Assembly (NCBI GenBank): GCA_007122455.1
Contig: SKTU01000026.1
Span: 1 to 55,806 of the forward strand
Direction of reading: 5' to 3'
From: Haloarculaceae archaeon
Lineage (GTDB): Archaea > Halobacteriota > Halobacteria > Halobacteriales > Haloarculaceae
Length of the DNA stretch: 55,806 nucleotides
Shown here in pieces: positions 8,629 to 16,813 of this stretch (positions are counted from its first letter, which is position 1; every line of letters starts with the position of its first letter). Under the pieces are notes generated by a model that ran no database searches, was not told where the DNA came from, and saw only the letters and a list, made by a program, of their open reading frames with translations. Made by a program: the position numbers and the translations under genes.

Positions 8629-9381
8629 TCAGTCGCCCCCGGCTACGGCGTTCCCCTGAACGACTCGTGCGGAACTGAACGCGCGCTCGAGAGCGTCCGT
8701 ATCGAGGAACGCCTCCGTTTCGCAGTGTTCGTACAGTTCGCCGTTGAGACACGCGATCGTGTCCGCGTGTTCGGTGACGACGCCGATGTCGTGCTCGATG
8801 AGAACGATGCTGATCCCGTCGTCGTTGAGTTCGCCGAGGAGGTCGTAGAACCGTTCGACCGAGTCGGCGTCGACGCCGACTGTCGGTTCGTCCAGTGCCA
8901 GCAGATCCGCCTGGGACGCGAGCGCCCGTGCGATGTAGGTGCGCTGGCGCTGTCCGCCGGAGAGGCGACTGATCCGCCTGTCGGCGAGGTCGGCGATACC
9001 GACCGTGTCGAGAGCGTCCTCGATTGCGTCGTGGTCGTCGGCGGTGAGCCGCCACAGTCCGGCGTGCGCGTACCGACCCATCTTCACCACTTCACGGACG
9101 GTGACGGGCATGACCGCGTCGGCGTCCGTGGAGTGCTGGGAGACGTACCCCAACCGAGTGCCCTCCGTGAACTCGGTCGCCGGCGTTCCGAACAGTTCGA
9201 CGGTGCCGGCGTCGGGCGTCTGTAGTCCGAGCATGATCTTCAGAAGCGTCGTCTTGCCGGAGCCGTTCGGTCCGATCAACCCGAGGAACTCGCCCGTCTC
9301 GATCGACAGCGAGACGTCTTTCAGCACGGGCTGGTCGTCGTAGGCGAAGCTGACGTTCTCGACGGTGATGGCGTGGGTCAT
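8629..9381 (-). CDS. znuC: Metal ABC transporter ATP-binding protein (ZnuC/MntA-type)
   Basis: 250 residues with a complete ABC nucleotide-binding domain: Walker A GPNGSGKTT (about 37-45), Q-loop YVSQHS, signature LSGGQRQR (about 141-148), Walker B LLALDEPT, and switch His in IEHD. It energises uptake through the permease at 7661-8626, which starts two bases downstream, so the two are translationally coupled. The substrate-binding protein gene lies 64 bp upstream on the same strand. The ABC-3 permease partner shows that this is a zinc/manganese system rather than a general importer. Confidence 0.9.
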   Translation of the reverse strand: MTHAITVENVSFAYDDQPVLKDVSLSIETGEFLGLIGPNGSGKTTLLKIMLGLQTPDAGTVELFGTPATEFTEGTRLGYVSQHSTDADAVMPVTVREVVKMGRYAHAGLWRLTADDHDAIEDALDTVGIADLADRRISRLSGGQRQRTYIARALASQADLLALDEPTVGVDADSVERFYDLLGELNDDGISIVLIEHDIGVVTEHADTIACLNGELYEHCETEAFLDTDALERAFSSARVVQGNAVAGGD

Positions 9382-9445
9382 AGTCGGGTATCGGAGCTTT
9401 CGAAGCGGCCGTAACCGTCGCGACGATCCGAGCGTTCGATCATGG

Positions 9446-10444
9446 CTAACTCCGTTCGGATTTCAGTGCGGTTTCGAGCGACGGGAGGTTCAGCTCACGG
9501 AAATGGTCGACGTATCCCCAGTCCGGCTCCATCCGGACGTCGGAATCGATCTCCGGCGCTCCGTCGATCTGCGTCTCGACCGGTGAAAGCGGGAGGATAT
9601 CGGCTCCCATCTCGTCGGCGAGTGACTCGGCCAGCGGCGATGGTTCGCCGACGTCGTAGAGGACGTGGTCGATGCCGAACTCCTCGATGAGTTCCTCGAT
9701 CTCCTGGACGTCCTGCGGCGACGCTGCGTCGTCCGGCGACGTTCCGACCGGAGAGTAGATGTCGATACCGTAGCGGCGGTTCCACCACTGGAAGGAGTCG
9801 TGCGTGGCGACGACGATTTCGTTCAACTCGGCCCGGTCGACGATCCCCTGGAACTCCTCGTGAAGCGCTTCGAGCTCATCGTTGAACGCGTCGGCGTTGG
9901 CCTCGTACTCCTCGGCGTGCTCCGGGTCGATTCGAGCGATGCCGTCGGCGACGTTGGAAACGCCGGTCTGACACTCGATCGGATCCAGCCACCAGTGCTC
10001 GTCGTCGTCCTCCGCCGGGCTGTCGAAGAACTCGATTCCCTCGGAAGCCTCGATCACGACGACGTCGTCCTCCGCCCGGAGCTGGGTTGCCGCGTCGTCC
10101 TGCCAGCTCGAGAACTCCCGGAGGTAGACGAAACCGTCGGCCTCGTCGAGATCCTGAACGGTCCCCGGCTCCGGATTCCAGTCGTGGCCGTGTTCGCCGA
10201 CCGGAACGAGATCGATCACGTCCATGTGATCGCCCGCGACCTGCCGAACGAAGTCCCAGACGGCGGGCATCGTCGCGAAGACGGTGAACCGCTCCGCCCC
10301 GTCGTCGGGATCGTTCCCACCACTCTGTGGGTCGTCACCGAGACAGCCGGCTAGCCCGGCGGTGAGCGTTCCGACGCCGGCGAGCGCCGACCGGCGTGTG
10401 ATACGTAACGGCGGCGAACTCCTGTCCTTCGAATCGTCGATCAT
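9446..10444 (-). CDS. znuA: Metal ABC transporter substrate-binding lipoprotein (ZnuA-like)
   Basis: 332 residues. A twin-arginine signal with lipobox is clear at residues 15-35: ITRRSALAGVGTLTAGLAGC, so the mature protein is a lipid-anchored Tat substrate beginning at Cys, as is usual in haloarchaea. The fold is the cluster A-I metal-binding type, with ligand motifs GEHGHDWNP (first His), DEHWWLDP (second), THDSFQWW (third) and a late acidic ligand. No long His-rich loop is present, so zinc versus manganese is open. It captures metal outside the cell for the permease and ATPase encoded downstream. The promoter carries two TTAG...CTAA palindromes (see regulatory entries), pointing to metal-dependent repression. 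Confidence 0.87.
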   Translation of the reverse strand: MIDDSKDRSSPPLRITRRSALAGVGTLTAGLAGCLGDDPQSGGNDPDDGAERFTVFATMPAVWDFVRQVAGDHMDVIDLVPVGEHGHDWNPEPGTVQDLDEADGFVYLREFSSWQDDAATQLRAEDDVVVIEASEGIEFFDSPAEDDDEHWWLDPIECQTGVSNVADGIARIDPEHAEEYEANADAFNDELEALHEEFQGIVDRAELNEIVVATHDSFQWWNRRYGIDIYSPVGTSPDDAASPQDVQEIEELIEEFGIDHVLYDVGEPSPLAESLADEMGADILPLSPVETQIDGAPEIDSDVRMEPDWGYVDHFRELNLPSLETALKSERS

Positions 10445-10453
10445 CGATCGTCG

Positions 10454-10467
10454 TTAGTTTATACTAA
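10454..10467 (-). promoter_or_regulatory. Palindromic operator candidate between TATA box and znuA start
   Basis: TTAGTTTATACTAA has five-base arms (TTAGT/ACTAA) around a four-base AT centre. It covers positions -10 to -23 relative to the ATG. The likely TATA box (CTATATGA on the minus strand, 10470-10477) predicts a transcription start near 10447, so a bound protein would block initiation. The arms resemble half-sites of DtxR/IdeR-type metal regulators (TTAG...CTAA). The regulator is not in the window. Confidence 0.5.
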
Positions 10468-10497
10468 TTCATATAGATACCGATACAAGAAATTTTT

Positions 10498-10511
10498 TTA
10501 GACTAGTCTAA
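10498..10511 (-). promoter_or_regulatory. Perfect 14-bp palindrome upstream of znuA promoter
   Basis: TTAGACTAGTCTAA is a perfect 14-bp palindrome at -54 to -67 from the znuA-like start. It shares TTAG/CTAA ends with the palindrome at 10454-10467. It contains CTAG, a tetramer that is usually scarce in haloarchaeal genomes, which argues for selection. It is probably the second site of a DtxR/SirR-family metalloregulator. It might also affect the divergent sdhC promoter, but that lies some 200 bp away. Confidence 0.5.
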
Positions 10512-10723
10512 TCTATGCTCTCGAAGCTGATTTCGAAGCGGCTCGAACGGGGTGATCCACACTGATCGGAGGGGACGGAAAATTTCCGAAGCCGAGCTTC
10601 TGGGCCCCACCGACGTCGAACCGCATACGGACGCTCCGTACGGGAAACGACAGGAGGCTCAGCACCTGTGATCGACCCACAGGTAGTAACTACTATACCA
10701 GCGGGGGACTGACTGCCACGTGC
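10512..10723. other. Intergenic region before sdhC with short palindromes
   Basis: No credible gene is seen between the metal-transport promoter and sdhC. It holds CGGAAAATTTCCG (10576-10588), a hairpin TACGGA-CGC-TCCGTA (10626-10640) and GTAGTAACTAC (10683-10693) directly before the CTATACC box (10693-10699) that is about 28 bp upstream of the sdhC ATG. The last is the likely sdh promoter. The roles of the others are unknown. Confidence 0.4.
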
Positions 10724-11116
10724 ATGAGTCAATCGTACGACCGGGGTCTGATCGAGGACTTCGGCCGGTGGACGGAGTTCTCGGCCGGGATGTGGGCCTG
10801 GATCTTCCACAAGTTCACCGGATGGGTGCTCATCGGCTACCTCTTTACGCACATCGCCGTGCTGAGCACCGCCACGGTGGATGGGGCCACGTACACGCAG
10901 ACTCTCCAGGGGCTGGAGAGTCTGCTCGTCGTGCGCTTCCTCGAGGTCGGACTCCTTGCCGTCGCCGTCTTTCACATCCTCAACGGCGTTCGGCTACTGT
11001 TCGTCGACCTCGGTATCGGGCTGGAATCGCAGGACAAAGCGTTCTACGCGGCACTGATCGTTTCGGCGGCGATCACCGTCGCGAGTATTCCGACATTCCT
11101 CATGGGGGCGTTCTAA
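10724..11116 (+). CDS. sdhC: Succinate dehydrogenase cytochrome b556 subunit
   Basis: 130 residues with three membrane helices (about 27-47, 70-95, 105-127). The start [19 protein letters not shown] and the helix [17 protein letters not shown] match archaeal SdhC, and the His residues in the first and second helices are candidate haem ligands. It anchors complex II in the membrane and passes electrons to menaquinone. It is the first gene of sdhCDBA. The CTATACC box about 28 bp before the ATG gives a leaderless start. sdhD begins two bases after its stop codon. Confidence 0.92.
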   Translation: MSQSYDRGLIEDFGRWTEFSAGMWAWIFHKFTGWVLIGYLFTHIAVLSTATVDGATYTQTLQGLESLLVVRFLEVGLLAVAVFHILNGVRLLFVDLGIGLESQDKAFYAALIVSAAITVASIPTFLMGAF

Positions 11117-11118
11117 CG

Positions 11119-11484
11119 ATGGCAGACTACTACTCGTCGTTCGAACCGAAGGGGACGAGGTGGCTGTTTCAGCGGCTCACGGCCGCGTTTCTCGTCGTCG
11201 TGTTGGCGTACCACTTCATGCTGCTACACTTCGTCAACCACGCCGCGGACATCACCTTCGCCGGAACGCAGGTCCGGATGAGTCAACTCGGCTACTTCCT
11301 GACGATGGTGCTGTTCCTCATCGCCGGAACCTTCCACGGCGTCAACGGCGTCTACAACGCGCTGGTCAACCAGGGACTGGAGGGAACGCCGAAAACGGCC
11401 GTCAAGTGGCTCCTGATCGTCGCCAGCGTCGCGCTGATCGCTCAGGGAATCCGCGTCGCGATCGCCATGACGAACCTCATCTGA
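11119..11484 (+). CDS. sdhD: Succinate dehydrogenase hydrophobic membrane anchor subunit
   Basis: 121 residues starting at the ATG at 11119, two bases after sdhC. There are three membrane helices. The motif FQRLTAAFLVVVLAYHFMLLHFVNH provides several His residues for haem or quinone binding, and FHGVNGVYNAL is typical of the family. With SdhC it forms the membrane anchor of succinate:menaquinone oxidoreductase. sdhB follows after two bases, so the operon is tightly coupled. Confidence 0.9.
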   Translation: MADYYSSFEPKGTRWLFQRLTAAFLVVVLAYHFMLLHFVNHAADITFAGTQVRMSQLGYFLTMVLFLIAGTFHGVNGVYNALVNQGLEGTPKTAVKWLLIVASVALIAQGIRVAIAMTNLI

Positions 11485-11486
11485 CC

Positions 11487-12344
11487 ATGAGCACCCAAAT
11501 CACCGAGACCGAAACCGAAACCGAAACGGAATCGACCCACCAGAAGCGCCGCCTCGCGGAGAAGCACGCTCGCGCGGATATGCGCGAACGTGCTAAAGCA
11601 GATCTCTCCGAGGCCGAGGAGAGTGTGAAGATCAAAGTGTTCCGGTACGACCCCGAAGTCGAGGGGAAGAAGGATCCGCGGTTCGACACGTTCCGCGTTC
11701 CGTTCACGAAGGGGATGACGATCCTCGACGCGCTCATCTACGCGCGGGACCACTTCGACTCCTCGCTCACCTTCCGTCATTCCTGCCGACAGGCGATCTG
11801 TGGCTCCGACGCGCTGTTCGTAAACGGACGCCAGCGCCTCGGCTGTAAGACCCAGATGTCTGATCTGGAGTGGCCCGTCCGCATCGAACCGCTCCCGCAC
11901 GCGGAGGTCGTCAAGGATCTGGTCGTCGACATGGAGCACTTCTACGATCAGATGGAGTCGGTCGAGCCGTTCTTCCAGACGAACGAGATACCGTCCGGAG
12001 AACTCGAAGAGCAGCGGCAGACGCGGGAGAACCGCGAGAAGGTGAAGATGTCCACGCGGTGTATCTGGTGTGCCGCCTGTATGTCCTCCTGCAACATCGC
12101 CGCCGGCGACAACGAGTATCTCGGTCCGGCAGCCATCAACAAGGCCTACCGGTTCGCGATGGACGAGCGCGAGGGCGAGGAGATGAAGGAACACCGGCTG
12201 AACATCATCGAACAGGAGCACGGCGTCTGGCGGTGTCAGACCCAGTTCTCCTGCACTGTAGTCTGTCCGAAGGACATCCCGCTCACCGAACACATCCAGG
12301 AACTGAAACGGGAAGCCGTCAAGAGCAACCTGAAGTTCTGGTAA
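11487..12344 (+). CDS. sdhB: Succinate dehydrogenase iron-sulfur subunit
   Basis: 285 residues. The plant-type 2Fe-2S site reads C100-x4-C105-x2-D108-x11-C120; Asp in place of the third Cys is also found in E. coli SdhB, so this is not a defect. The C-terminal half has CIWCAACMSSC and CQTQFSCTVVCPKD for the 4Fe-4S and 3Fe-4S clusters. It carries electrons from SdhA to the membrane anchor. An N-terminal extension of about 45 residues is rich in Thr-Glu, coded by a hexanucleotide repeat near 11502-11531. The next gene, sdhA, starts 37 bp downstream. Confidence 0.93.
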   Translation: MSTQITETETETETESTHQKRRLAEKHARADMRERAKADLSEAEESVKIKVFRYDPEVEGKKDPRFDTFRVPFTKGMTILDALIYARDHFDSSLTFRHSCRQAICGSDALFVNGRQRLGCKTQMSDLEWPVRIEPLPHAEVVKDLVVDMEHFYDQMESVEPFFQTNEIPSGELEEQRQTRENREKVKMSTRCIWCAACMSSCNIAAGDNEYLGPAAINKAYRFAMDEREGEEMKEHRLNIIEQEHGVWRCQTQFSCTVVCPKDIPLTEHIQELKREAVKSNLKFW

Positions 12345-12381
12345 AAACAGCCTCAAGACGATCAAAACCCAACTACAAAAT

Positions 12382-14217
12382 ATGACTCTACACGAACACG
12401 ACGTCATCGTGGTCGGCGCGGGTGGCGCCGGCCTCCGCGCGGCGATCGCAGCCCACGAGGAGGGTTCCGACGTCGCCATGGTCACGAAGCTCCACCCGGT
12501 TCGGTCCCACACCGGCGCCGCGGAGGGTGGCATCAACGCCGCACTCCGCGACGGCGACGACTGGGAGCTGCACGCCTACGACACGATGAAGGGCTCGGAC
12601 TATCTCGGGGACGCGCCGGCCATCGAAACGCTGGCACAGGACTCCCCCGAGGAGGTCATCCAGCTCGAACACTGGGGAATGCCGTTCTCCCGGGAAGAGG
12701 ACGGTCGTGTCTCCCAGCGACCGTTCGGCGGCCTCTCGTTCCCACGGACGACGTACGCCGGCGCCGAAACCGGCCACCACCTGCTGCACACGATGTACGA
12801 ACAGGTCGTCAAGCGGGGGATCAAGGTGTACGACGAGTTCTACGTCTCCAGACTCGCCGTCACCGATCACGACGACCCCGAGGAGCGGAGCTGTCACGGC
12901 TGCGTCGCATACGACATCAAGAGCGGCGAGATCGTCGGCTTCCGCGCGACTGACGGCGTGATCCTCGCGACCGGCGGCGACGGACAGGTGTACGACCACA
13001 CGACGAACGCGGTAGCGAACACCGGCGACGGGCCGGCGATGGCATACCGAGCGGGCGTTCCGGTCGAGGACATGGAGTTCGTCCAGTTCCACCCGACGAC
13101 GCTTCCGAGCACGGGCGTACTCATCTCCGAGGGCGTCCGCGGGGAGGGCGGGATCCTCTACAACCGGGAGGGCGAGCGGTTCATGTTCGAGTACGGCTAC
13201 GCGAACAACGCCGGCGAACTCGCCTCCCGTGACGTCGTTGCCCGCGCCGAACTGACGGAGGTCAACGAGGGGCGCGGCATCAACGACGAGTACGTCTACC
13301 TCGACATGCGCCACCTCGGCGAGGAACGCATCGTCGACCGCCTGGAGAACATCATCCATCTCGCCGAGGATTTCGAGGGCGTCGATCCGCTCGTCGAACC
13401 GATGCCGGTCAAACCTGGCCAACACTACCACATGGGCGGCATCGAAACCGACGAGAACGGCGAGACGTGCATCGAGGGACTGTACGCCGCCGGCGAGTGT
13501 GCGTGTGCGTCCGTCCACGGTTCGAACCGGCTCGGCGGCAACGCGCTGCCGGAGCTCATCGTGCTCGGCGCCCGCGCCGGGCGTCACGCTGCGGGAACCG
13601 ATCTCGGCGAGGCCGGCGTTCCGACCGGCCCCTCCGCGAAGTCCGAAGACGAAACCGACCTCGACACGCCGGTCCAGCCCGGTGCGCTCGATGTCGACGA
13701 TTCCGACGTCGCCGCGGACGGCGCACTCGTTGAGCCGATCGACGTCGTCGAACACGCCGTCGAAGCCGAGCGGGAACGCGTCCGACAGCTGCTCGAACGC
13801 GACGGAACGAACCACGCCGAGATCCGCGAGGATCTCCAGAAGGCGATGACCGAGAACGTCAACGTCTTCCGCAACGAGGATGGGCTCAAGAGGGCGCTGG
13901 AGGTCATCCGCGAGTGTCGCGAGCGCTACCAGGACGTCGCGGTTTCGGACCCCTCGAGGACGTTCAACACCGACCTCATTCACACGATCGAGACGCGGAA
14001 CCTGATCGACGTCGCCGAGACGATCACCCTCGGCGCGCTCGCCCGAAACGAGTTCCGCGGGGCCCACTGGCGGCAGGAGTACCAGGAACGCCGCGACGAC
14101 GAGTGGCTCAAACACACGATGATCGCGTGGAACGACGGCTCGCCGGATCTCTACTACAAGCCGGTGATCCTCGAGGGCGAGAACAAGGAGTACGAGCCGA
14201 AAGTTCGCTCGTACTGA
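12382..14217 (+). CDS. sdhA: Succinate dehydrogenase flavoprotein subunit
   Basis: 611 residues. The FAD dinucleotide fold begins at VVGAGGAGLRAA (10-21), and covalent FAD attachment is expected at His 43 in RSHTGAAEGG. Substrate and active-site motifs include HPTTLPSTG, GVRGEGG, HYHMGG and the FAD-binding NRLGGNALPEL. It oxidises succinate to fumarate in the TCA cycle, on the cytoplasmic face of the membrane. Insertion of an acidic stretch around 420-455 (DETDLDTPVQPGALDVDDSD) is a haloarchaeal style extension. It is the last gene of sdhCDBA and is convergent with thiM, 36 bp away. Confidence 0.95.
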   Translation: MTLHEHDVIVVGAGGAGLRAAIAAHEEGSDVAMVTKLHPVRSHTGAAEGGINAALRDGDDWELHAYDTMKGSDYLGDAPAIETLAQDSPEEVIQLEHWGMPFSREEDGRVSQRPFGGLSFPRTTYAGAETGHHLLHTMYEQVVKRGIKVYDEFYVSRLAVTDHDDPEERSCHGCVAYDIKSGEIVGFRATDGVILATGGDGQVYDHTTNAVANTGDGPAMAYRAGVPVEDMEFVQFHPTTLPSTGVLISEGVRGEGGILYNREGERFMFEYGYANNAGELASRDVVARAELTEVNEGRGINDEYVYLDMRHLGEERIVDRLENIIHLAEDFEGVDPLVEPMPVKPGQHYHMGGIETDENGETCIEGLYAAGECACASVHGSNRLGGNALPELIVLGARAGRHAAGTDLGEAGVPTGPSAKSEDETDLDTPVQPGALDVDDSDVAADGALVEPIDVVEHAVEAERERVRQLLERDGTNHAEIREDLQKAMTENVNVFRNEDGLKRALEVIRECRERYQDVAVSDPSRTFNTDLIHTIETRNLIDVAETITLGALARNEFRGAHWRQEYQERRDDEWLKHTMIAWNDGSPDLYYKPVILEGENKEYEPKVRSY

Positions 14218-14253
14218 CTGTCTTTTACATTCTACTGGGCGAACGATTCCGTC

Positions 14254-15078
14254 TCAGGCGCTCAGAATTCGCTCGATTCGATCGCTCGCGTCTGGCGCGT
14301 TTTCGTCGCTCATCGCCGCCACGGCGTCCAGGAGCGCGACCTTGTAGCTCGCGGGGCCGTTGTACTCGCCGTCGTCAGCGGCGCGTTCGCCGGCCAGCCC
14401 GAACCCGGCGGTCCCGGCCAACGCGGCGTCGAGGGATCGATCGACGCCGAGCCCCCCGCCGAACGTCGCGAGCGTCACGCCGAGCATGCAGCCGGTACCG
14501 ACGACCCGTCCCATCATCGGGTCACCGACGGACAGCTCGTAAGCGCCGTCCGGGGCGGCGACGACGTCCGTCTCCCCCGAGGCGACGACGACCGTGTCGT
14601 ACTCGCGAGCGCACGCGAGGGCCGTCTCGGCGATGTCGGCGTACTCGCCGACCGATTCGACGCCACGGACGTCGGCGTCGTCGCCGGCGAGTGCGGAGAT
14701 CTCCGCGTGGTTACCGTTGAGTATCGTCACGTCCAACTCCGAGAGGAGTCGGTTTGCCACTGCCGTCCGCGTCGGTGTGGCACCGACGCCGACCGGGTCG
14801 ACGACGAGCGGGATCTCCGCGTCGTTCGCCGCGTCGCCGGCCTCGATCATCGTCTCCTCGCCCTCCGGATCGACCGTCCCCATGTTCAGGAGGCAGGCCT
14901 GCGCGGTCGCGACCATGTCCGCGACCTCCCTGCGGTCGTCGGACATGACCGGTAGACCGCCCCAGTGCAGCGTGATGTTCGCCACGTCGTTGACGGTGAC
15001 GTTGTTCGTCACGGAGTTGACGAGCGGACTGGTCGCTTCGATCGCGGCCAGCGCCTCCGCGAGGCGGTTCTCAGACAT
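14254..15078 (-). CDS. thiM: Hydroxyethylthiazole kinase
   Basis: 274 residues of the ribokinase-like ThiM family. Recognisable are the N-terminal SPLVNSVTNNVTVNDVAN, the VDPVGVGATPTRT phosphate loop (about 96-108), ILNGNHAEI, and the GTGCMLG anion hole with its Cys. It phosphorylates 4-methyl-5-(2-hydroxyethyl)thiazole to give the substrate of ThiE. The start overlaps the end of thiE by eight bases, so the two form one operon (thiE-thiM) in which the products act in succession. This is the thiazole-salvage arm of thiamine synthesis. Confidence 0.93.
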   Translation of the reverse strand: MSENRLAEALAAIEATSPLVNSVTNNVTVNDVANITLHWGGLPVMSDDRREVADMVATAQACLLNMGTVDPEGEETMIEAGDAANDAEIPLVVDPVGVGATPTRTAVANRLLSELDVTILNGNHAEISALAGDDADVRGVESVGEYADIAETALACAREYDTVVVASGETDVVAAPDGAYELSVGDPMMGRVVGTGCMLGVTLATFGGGLGVDRSLDAALAGTAGFGLAGERAADDGEYNGPASYKVALLDAVAAMSDENAPDASDRIERILSA

Positions 15079-15718
15079 CGGCGCTCGCCTCCGTCCGAAC
15101 GGCGTCGGCGAGTCGACGCGTCGCGGCCGTCGGATCGTCCGCGGCAGTGATCGCGGAAATCACTGCGACGCCGTCGGCACCGGCCGCGATCACCTCGCCG
15201 GCGTTGTCGGGAGTGATCCCACCGATTCCGACGCACGGAATTTCGACCGCGTCGCGGATATCCCGAACCCGTTCGGGGCCGATGGCGGTCTGTTCGGGAT
15301 CGGTGTCCTTCGAGGACGTGGTGTAGACGGCGCCGACGCCGAGATAGTCTGCACCCGCCCGCTCGGCGTCCCGAGCCGCGGCGGGCGTCGAGACCGAGCG
15401 GCCAACGATCGCGTCGGAACCGAGCTGATCGCGTGCGACCGGGATCGGCAGATCACTGTCGCCGAGATGAACGCCGTCGGCGTCGATCGCGGCCGCGAGA
15501 TCGATTCGATCGTTGACGACGAGCGGAACTCCGGCTGCACGCGTTCGTTCGCGAAGCTCGATGCCGATCTCGTACCGCTCTCGAGCGGTCGCCGTCTTCT
15601 CCCGAAGCTGCACTACGTCCACGCCGCCCCGGATCGCGGCGTCGACTATCTCGACGGTGGTTCGGCCTGCTGACAGATCGGCAGCCGTGACGAGGTAAAC
15701 GCCGTAATCAGTAGTCAT
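15071..15718 (-). CDS. thiE: Thiamine-phosphate synthase
   Basis: 215 residues from the ATG at 15718 (MTTDYGVYLVTAADL); a longer frame upstream is not supported by homology and is rejected. The TIM-barrel family motifs are present: VQLREKTATARE (pyrophosphate/Mg site), VVNDRIDLA, GVHLGDSDLP, GRSVSTPAAA, and GIGGITPDN. It joins hydroxymethylpyrimidine diphosphate to thiazole phosphate, releasing pyrophosphate and giving thiamine phosphate. It overlaps the downstream thiM by eight bases. No thi-box (TPP riboswitch) was recognised in the short upstream spacer. Confidence 0.93.
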   Translation of the reverse strand: MTTDYGVYLVTAADLSAGRTTVEIVDAAIRGGVDVVQLREKTATARERYEIGIELRERTRAAGVPLVVNDRIDLAAAIDADGVHLGDSDLPIPVARDQLGSDAIVGRSVSTPAAARDAERAGADYLGVGAVYTTSSKDTDPEQTAIGPERVRDIRDAVEIPCVGIGGITPDNAGEVIAAGADGVAVISAITAADDPTAATRRLADAVRTEASADV

Positions 15719-15764
15719 ACGACCCAGTGGTACGCCGCCGAGCGGTATGGTGTTTTCCTTCCCG

Positions 15765-15959
15765 TCATACTCCGAGCGCACCGAGCAGATCGTAGCCGAC
15801 GTCGAGCCACTGGATCGCCCGGAACCCGAGGAAGATCCCGACGATTCCAGCCACGCCGGCGACGGTCGGCGGCGCCGGGATCGGAACGCCGAGGAACGCG
15901 AACAGCGCCCCGGCGAGAAATCCGGTAGTGAGTGCGAGAACTGTGATCGTGACGTCCAT
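15765..15959 (-). CDS. XapX domain membrane protein
   Basis: 64 residues with two membrane helices separated by the family signature GVPIPAPPTVAGVAGIVGIFLG (about 24-45). XapX proteins are small, widespread membrane proteins of unknown function, sometimes found near xanthosine permease genes. The Met at 15959 is the natural start. It lies 46 bp upstream of thiE on the same strand, so co-transcription is possible, but there is no reason to link it with thiamine. Confidence 0.8.
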   Translation of the reverse strand: MDVTITVLALTTGFLAGALFAFLGVPIPAPPTVAGVAGIVGIFLGFRAIQWLDVGYDLLGALGV

Positions 15960-16057
15960 ACCACAGTCGAACGGAGAGCGAACAAGTGGGTTGTGGTCGG
16001 TTCGCCCCGTTTCGGCTTTCGGAGTCGGAACGAGGCTCCGCGAACCCGGAGGGTTAT

Positions 16058-16147
16058 AGGGATTATCGTAGCCGACCGGGTATTTCGTGGTCTTCGATTC
16101 GGTTTCGTCTCTCGGAGTTGAATCGATGAACGTCTACGATAATCCCT
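16058..16147. repeat. 90-bp element bounded by a perfect 14-bp inverted repeat
   Basis: AGGGATTATCGTAG (16058-16071) is the exact reverse complement of CTACGATAATCCCT (16134-16147). Inside, TCGATTC (16094-16100) and GAATCGA (16120-16126) form a second nested pair. The element lies in the 244-bp spacer between XapX and the AlkA-type gene. No target-site duplication was seen at its edges. It could be a small non-autonomous mobile element remnant, a transcribed hairpin or a protein-binding pair. Confidence 0.5.
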
Positions 16148-16203
16148 CTCAGTTGGTCGCACCGACAGCGACTTTACCCGAATGGATCAACAACCGGTAG
16201 AGC

Positions 16204-16782
16204 ATGTCGAACCCAGCCACGGAACATCTACGGAGCGATCCGGTGCTCGCCGACCTCGTCCGGAGACACGGACCGTTGACCCTCGATCCTGCGGATGACA
16301 CGTTCGAGCGATTCGTCGCGTCGATCGTTAGCCAGCAGGTGTCTACGGCATCGGCTCGGGCCATTCGAGAGCGGCTCTTCGATCGATTCGACGTGACGCC
16401 GGAAGCTATCGCCGCAGCTGATCCTGCGGCCCTGAAGGACGTCGGCCTCTCGACCCAAAAGGCGGAGTACGTTCAGAACGTTGCCGACGCCTACCTCAAT
16501 GACGGCTACGGACCGGAGTATTTCGCTGGAATGGACGACGAGGCGGTGATCGACGAACTCACGACCATTCGCGGCGTCGGGGTCTGGACCGGGAAGATGT
16601 ACCTGATGTTCTGTCTGGGCCGGGAGGACGTCTTCCCGGTCGAGGATCTCGGAATTCGGAACGGGATGGAGGAGCTTCACTCCGAAGAGATGACCAGAGC
16701 GGAGATGCGTGCGGCTGCCGAGCAGTGGCGCCCCTACCGGTCGTACGCGTCGCTGTATCTGTGGCGAGCCGTCGACGAGTAG
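16204..16782 (+). CDS. DNA-3-methyladenine glycosylase, AlkA type (HhH-GPD)
   Basis: 192 residues of the HhH-GPD superfamily. The helix-hairpin-helix reads LTTIRGVGVWTGKMYLMF (about 119-136). The catalytic aspartate is in FPVEDLGIRNG (about 143-153). QQVSTASARAIRERLF is the N-terminal family signature. No C-terminal Cys cluster is present, so it is AlkA-like rather than endonuclease III or MutY. It should remove alkylated bases (3-methyladenine and similar) to open base excision repair. It is shorter than E. coli AlkA and lacks its N-terminal TBP-like domain, as is common in archaea. Confidence 0.85.
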   Translation: MSNPATEHLRSDPVLADLVRRHGPLTLDPADDTFERFVASIVSQQVSTASARAIRERLFDRFDVTPEAIAAADPAALKDVGLSTQKAEYVQNVADAYLNDGYGPEYFAGMDDEAVIDELTTIRGVGVWTGKMYLMFCLGREDVFPVEDLGIRNGMEELHSEEMTRAEMRAAAEQWRPYRSYASLYLWRAVDE

Positions 16783-16813
16783 GGACCACACCGCAAACGA
16801 GTTCCGCGAGGGC

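Noticed and set aside
11766-11846. A defective 2Fe-2S site in SdhB because the third Cys is Asp
   Set aside because: The same Asp occurs in functional SdhB of other organisms such as E. coli, so it is a known variant.
12388-14115. A 575-codon open frame antisense to sdhA, and similar long antisense frames at 11442-12536 and 6358-7689
   Set aside because: High G+C and RNY-type codon bias make long antisense frames common here. These translate to Arg/Val/Asp-rich sequence without domains, while the other strand encodes clear enzymes.
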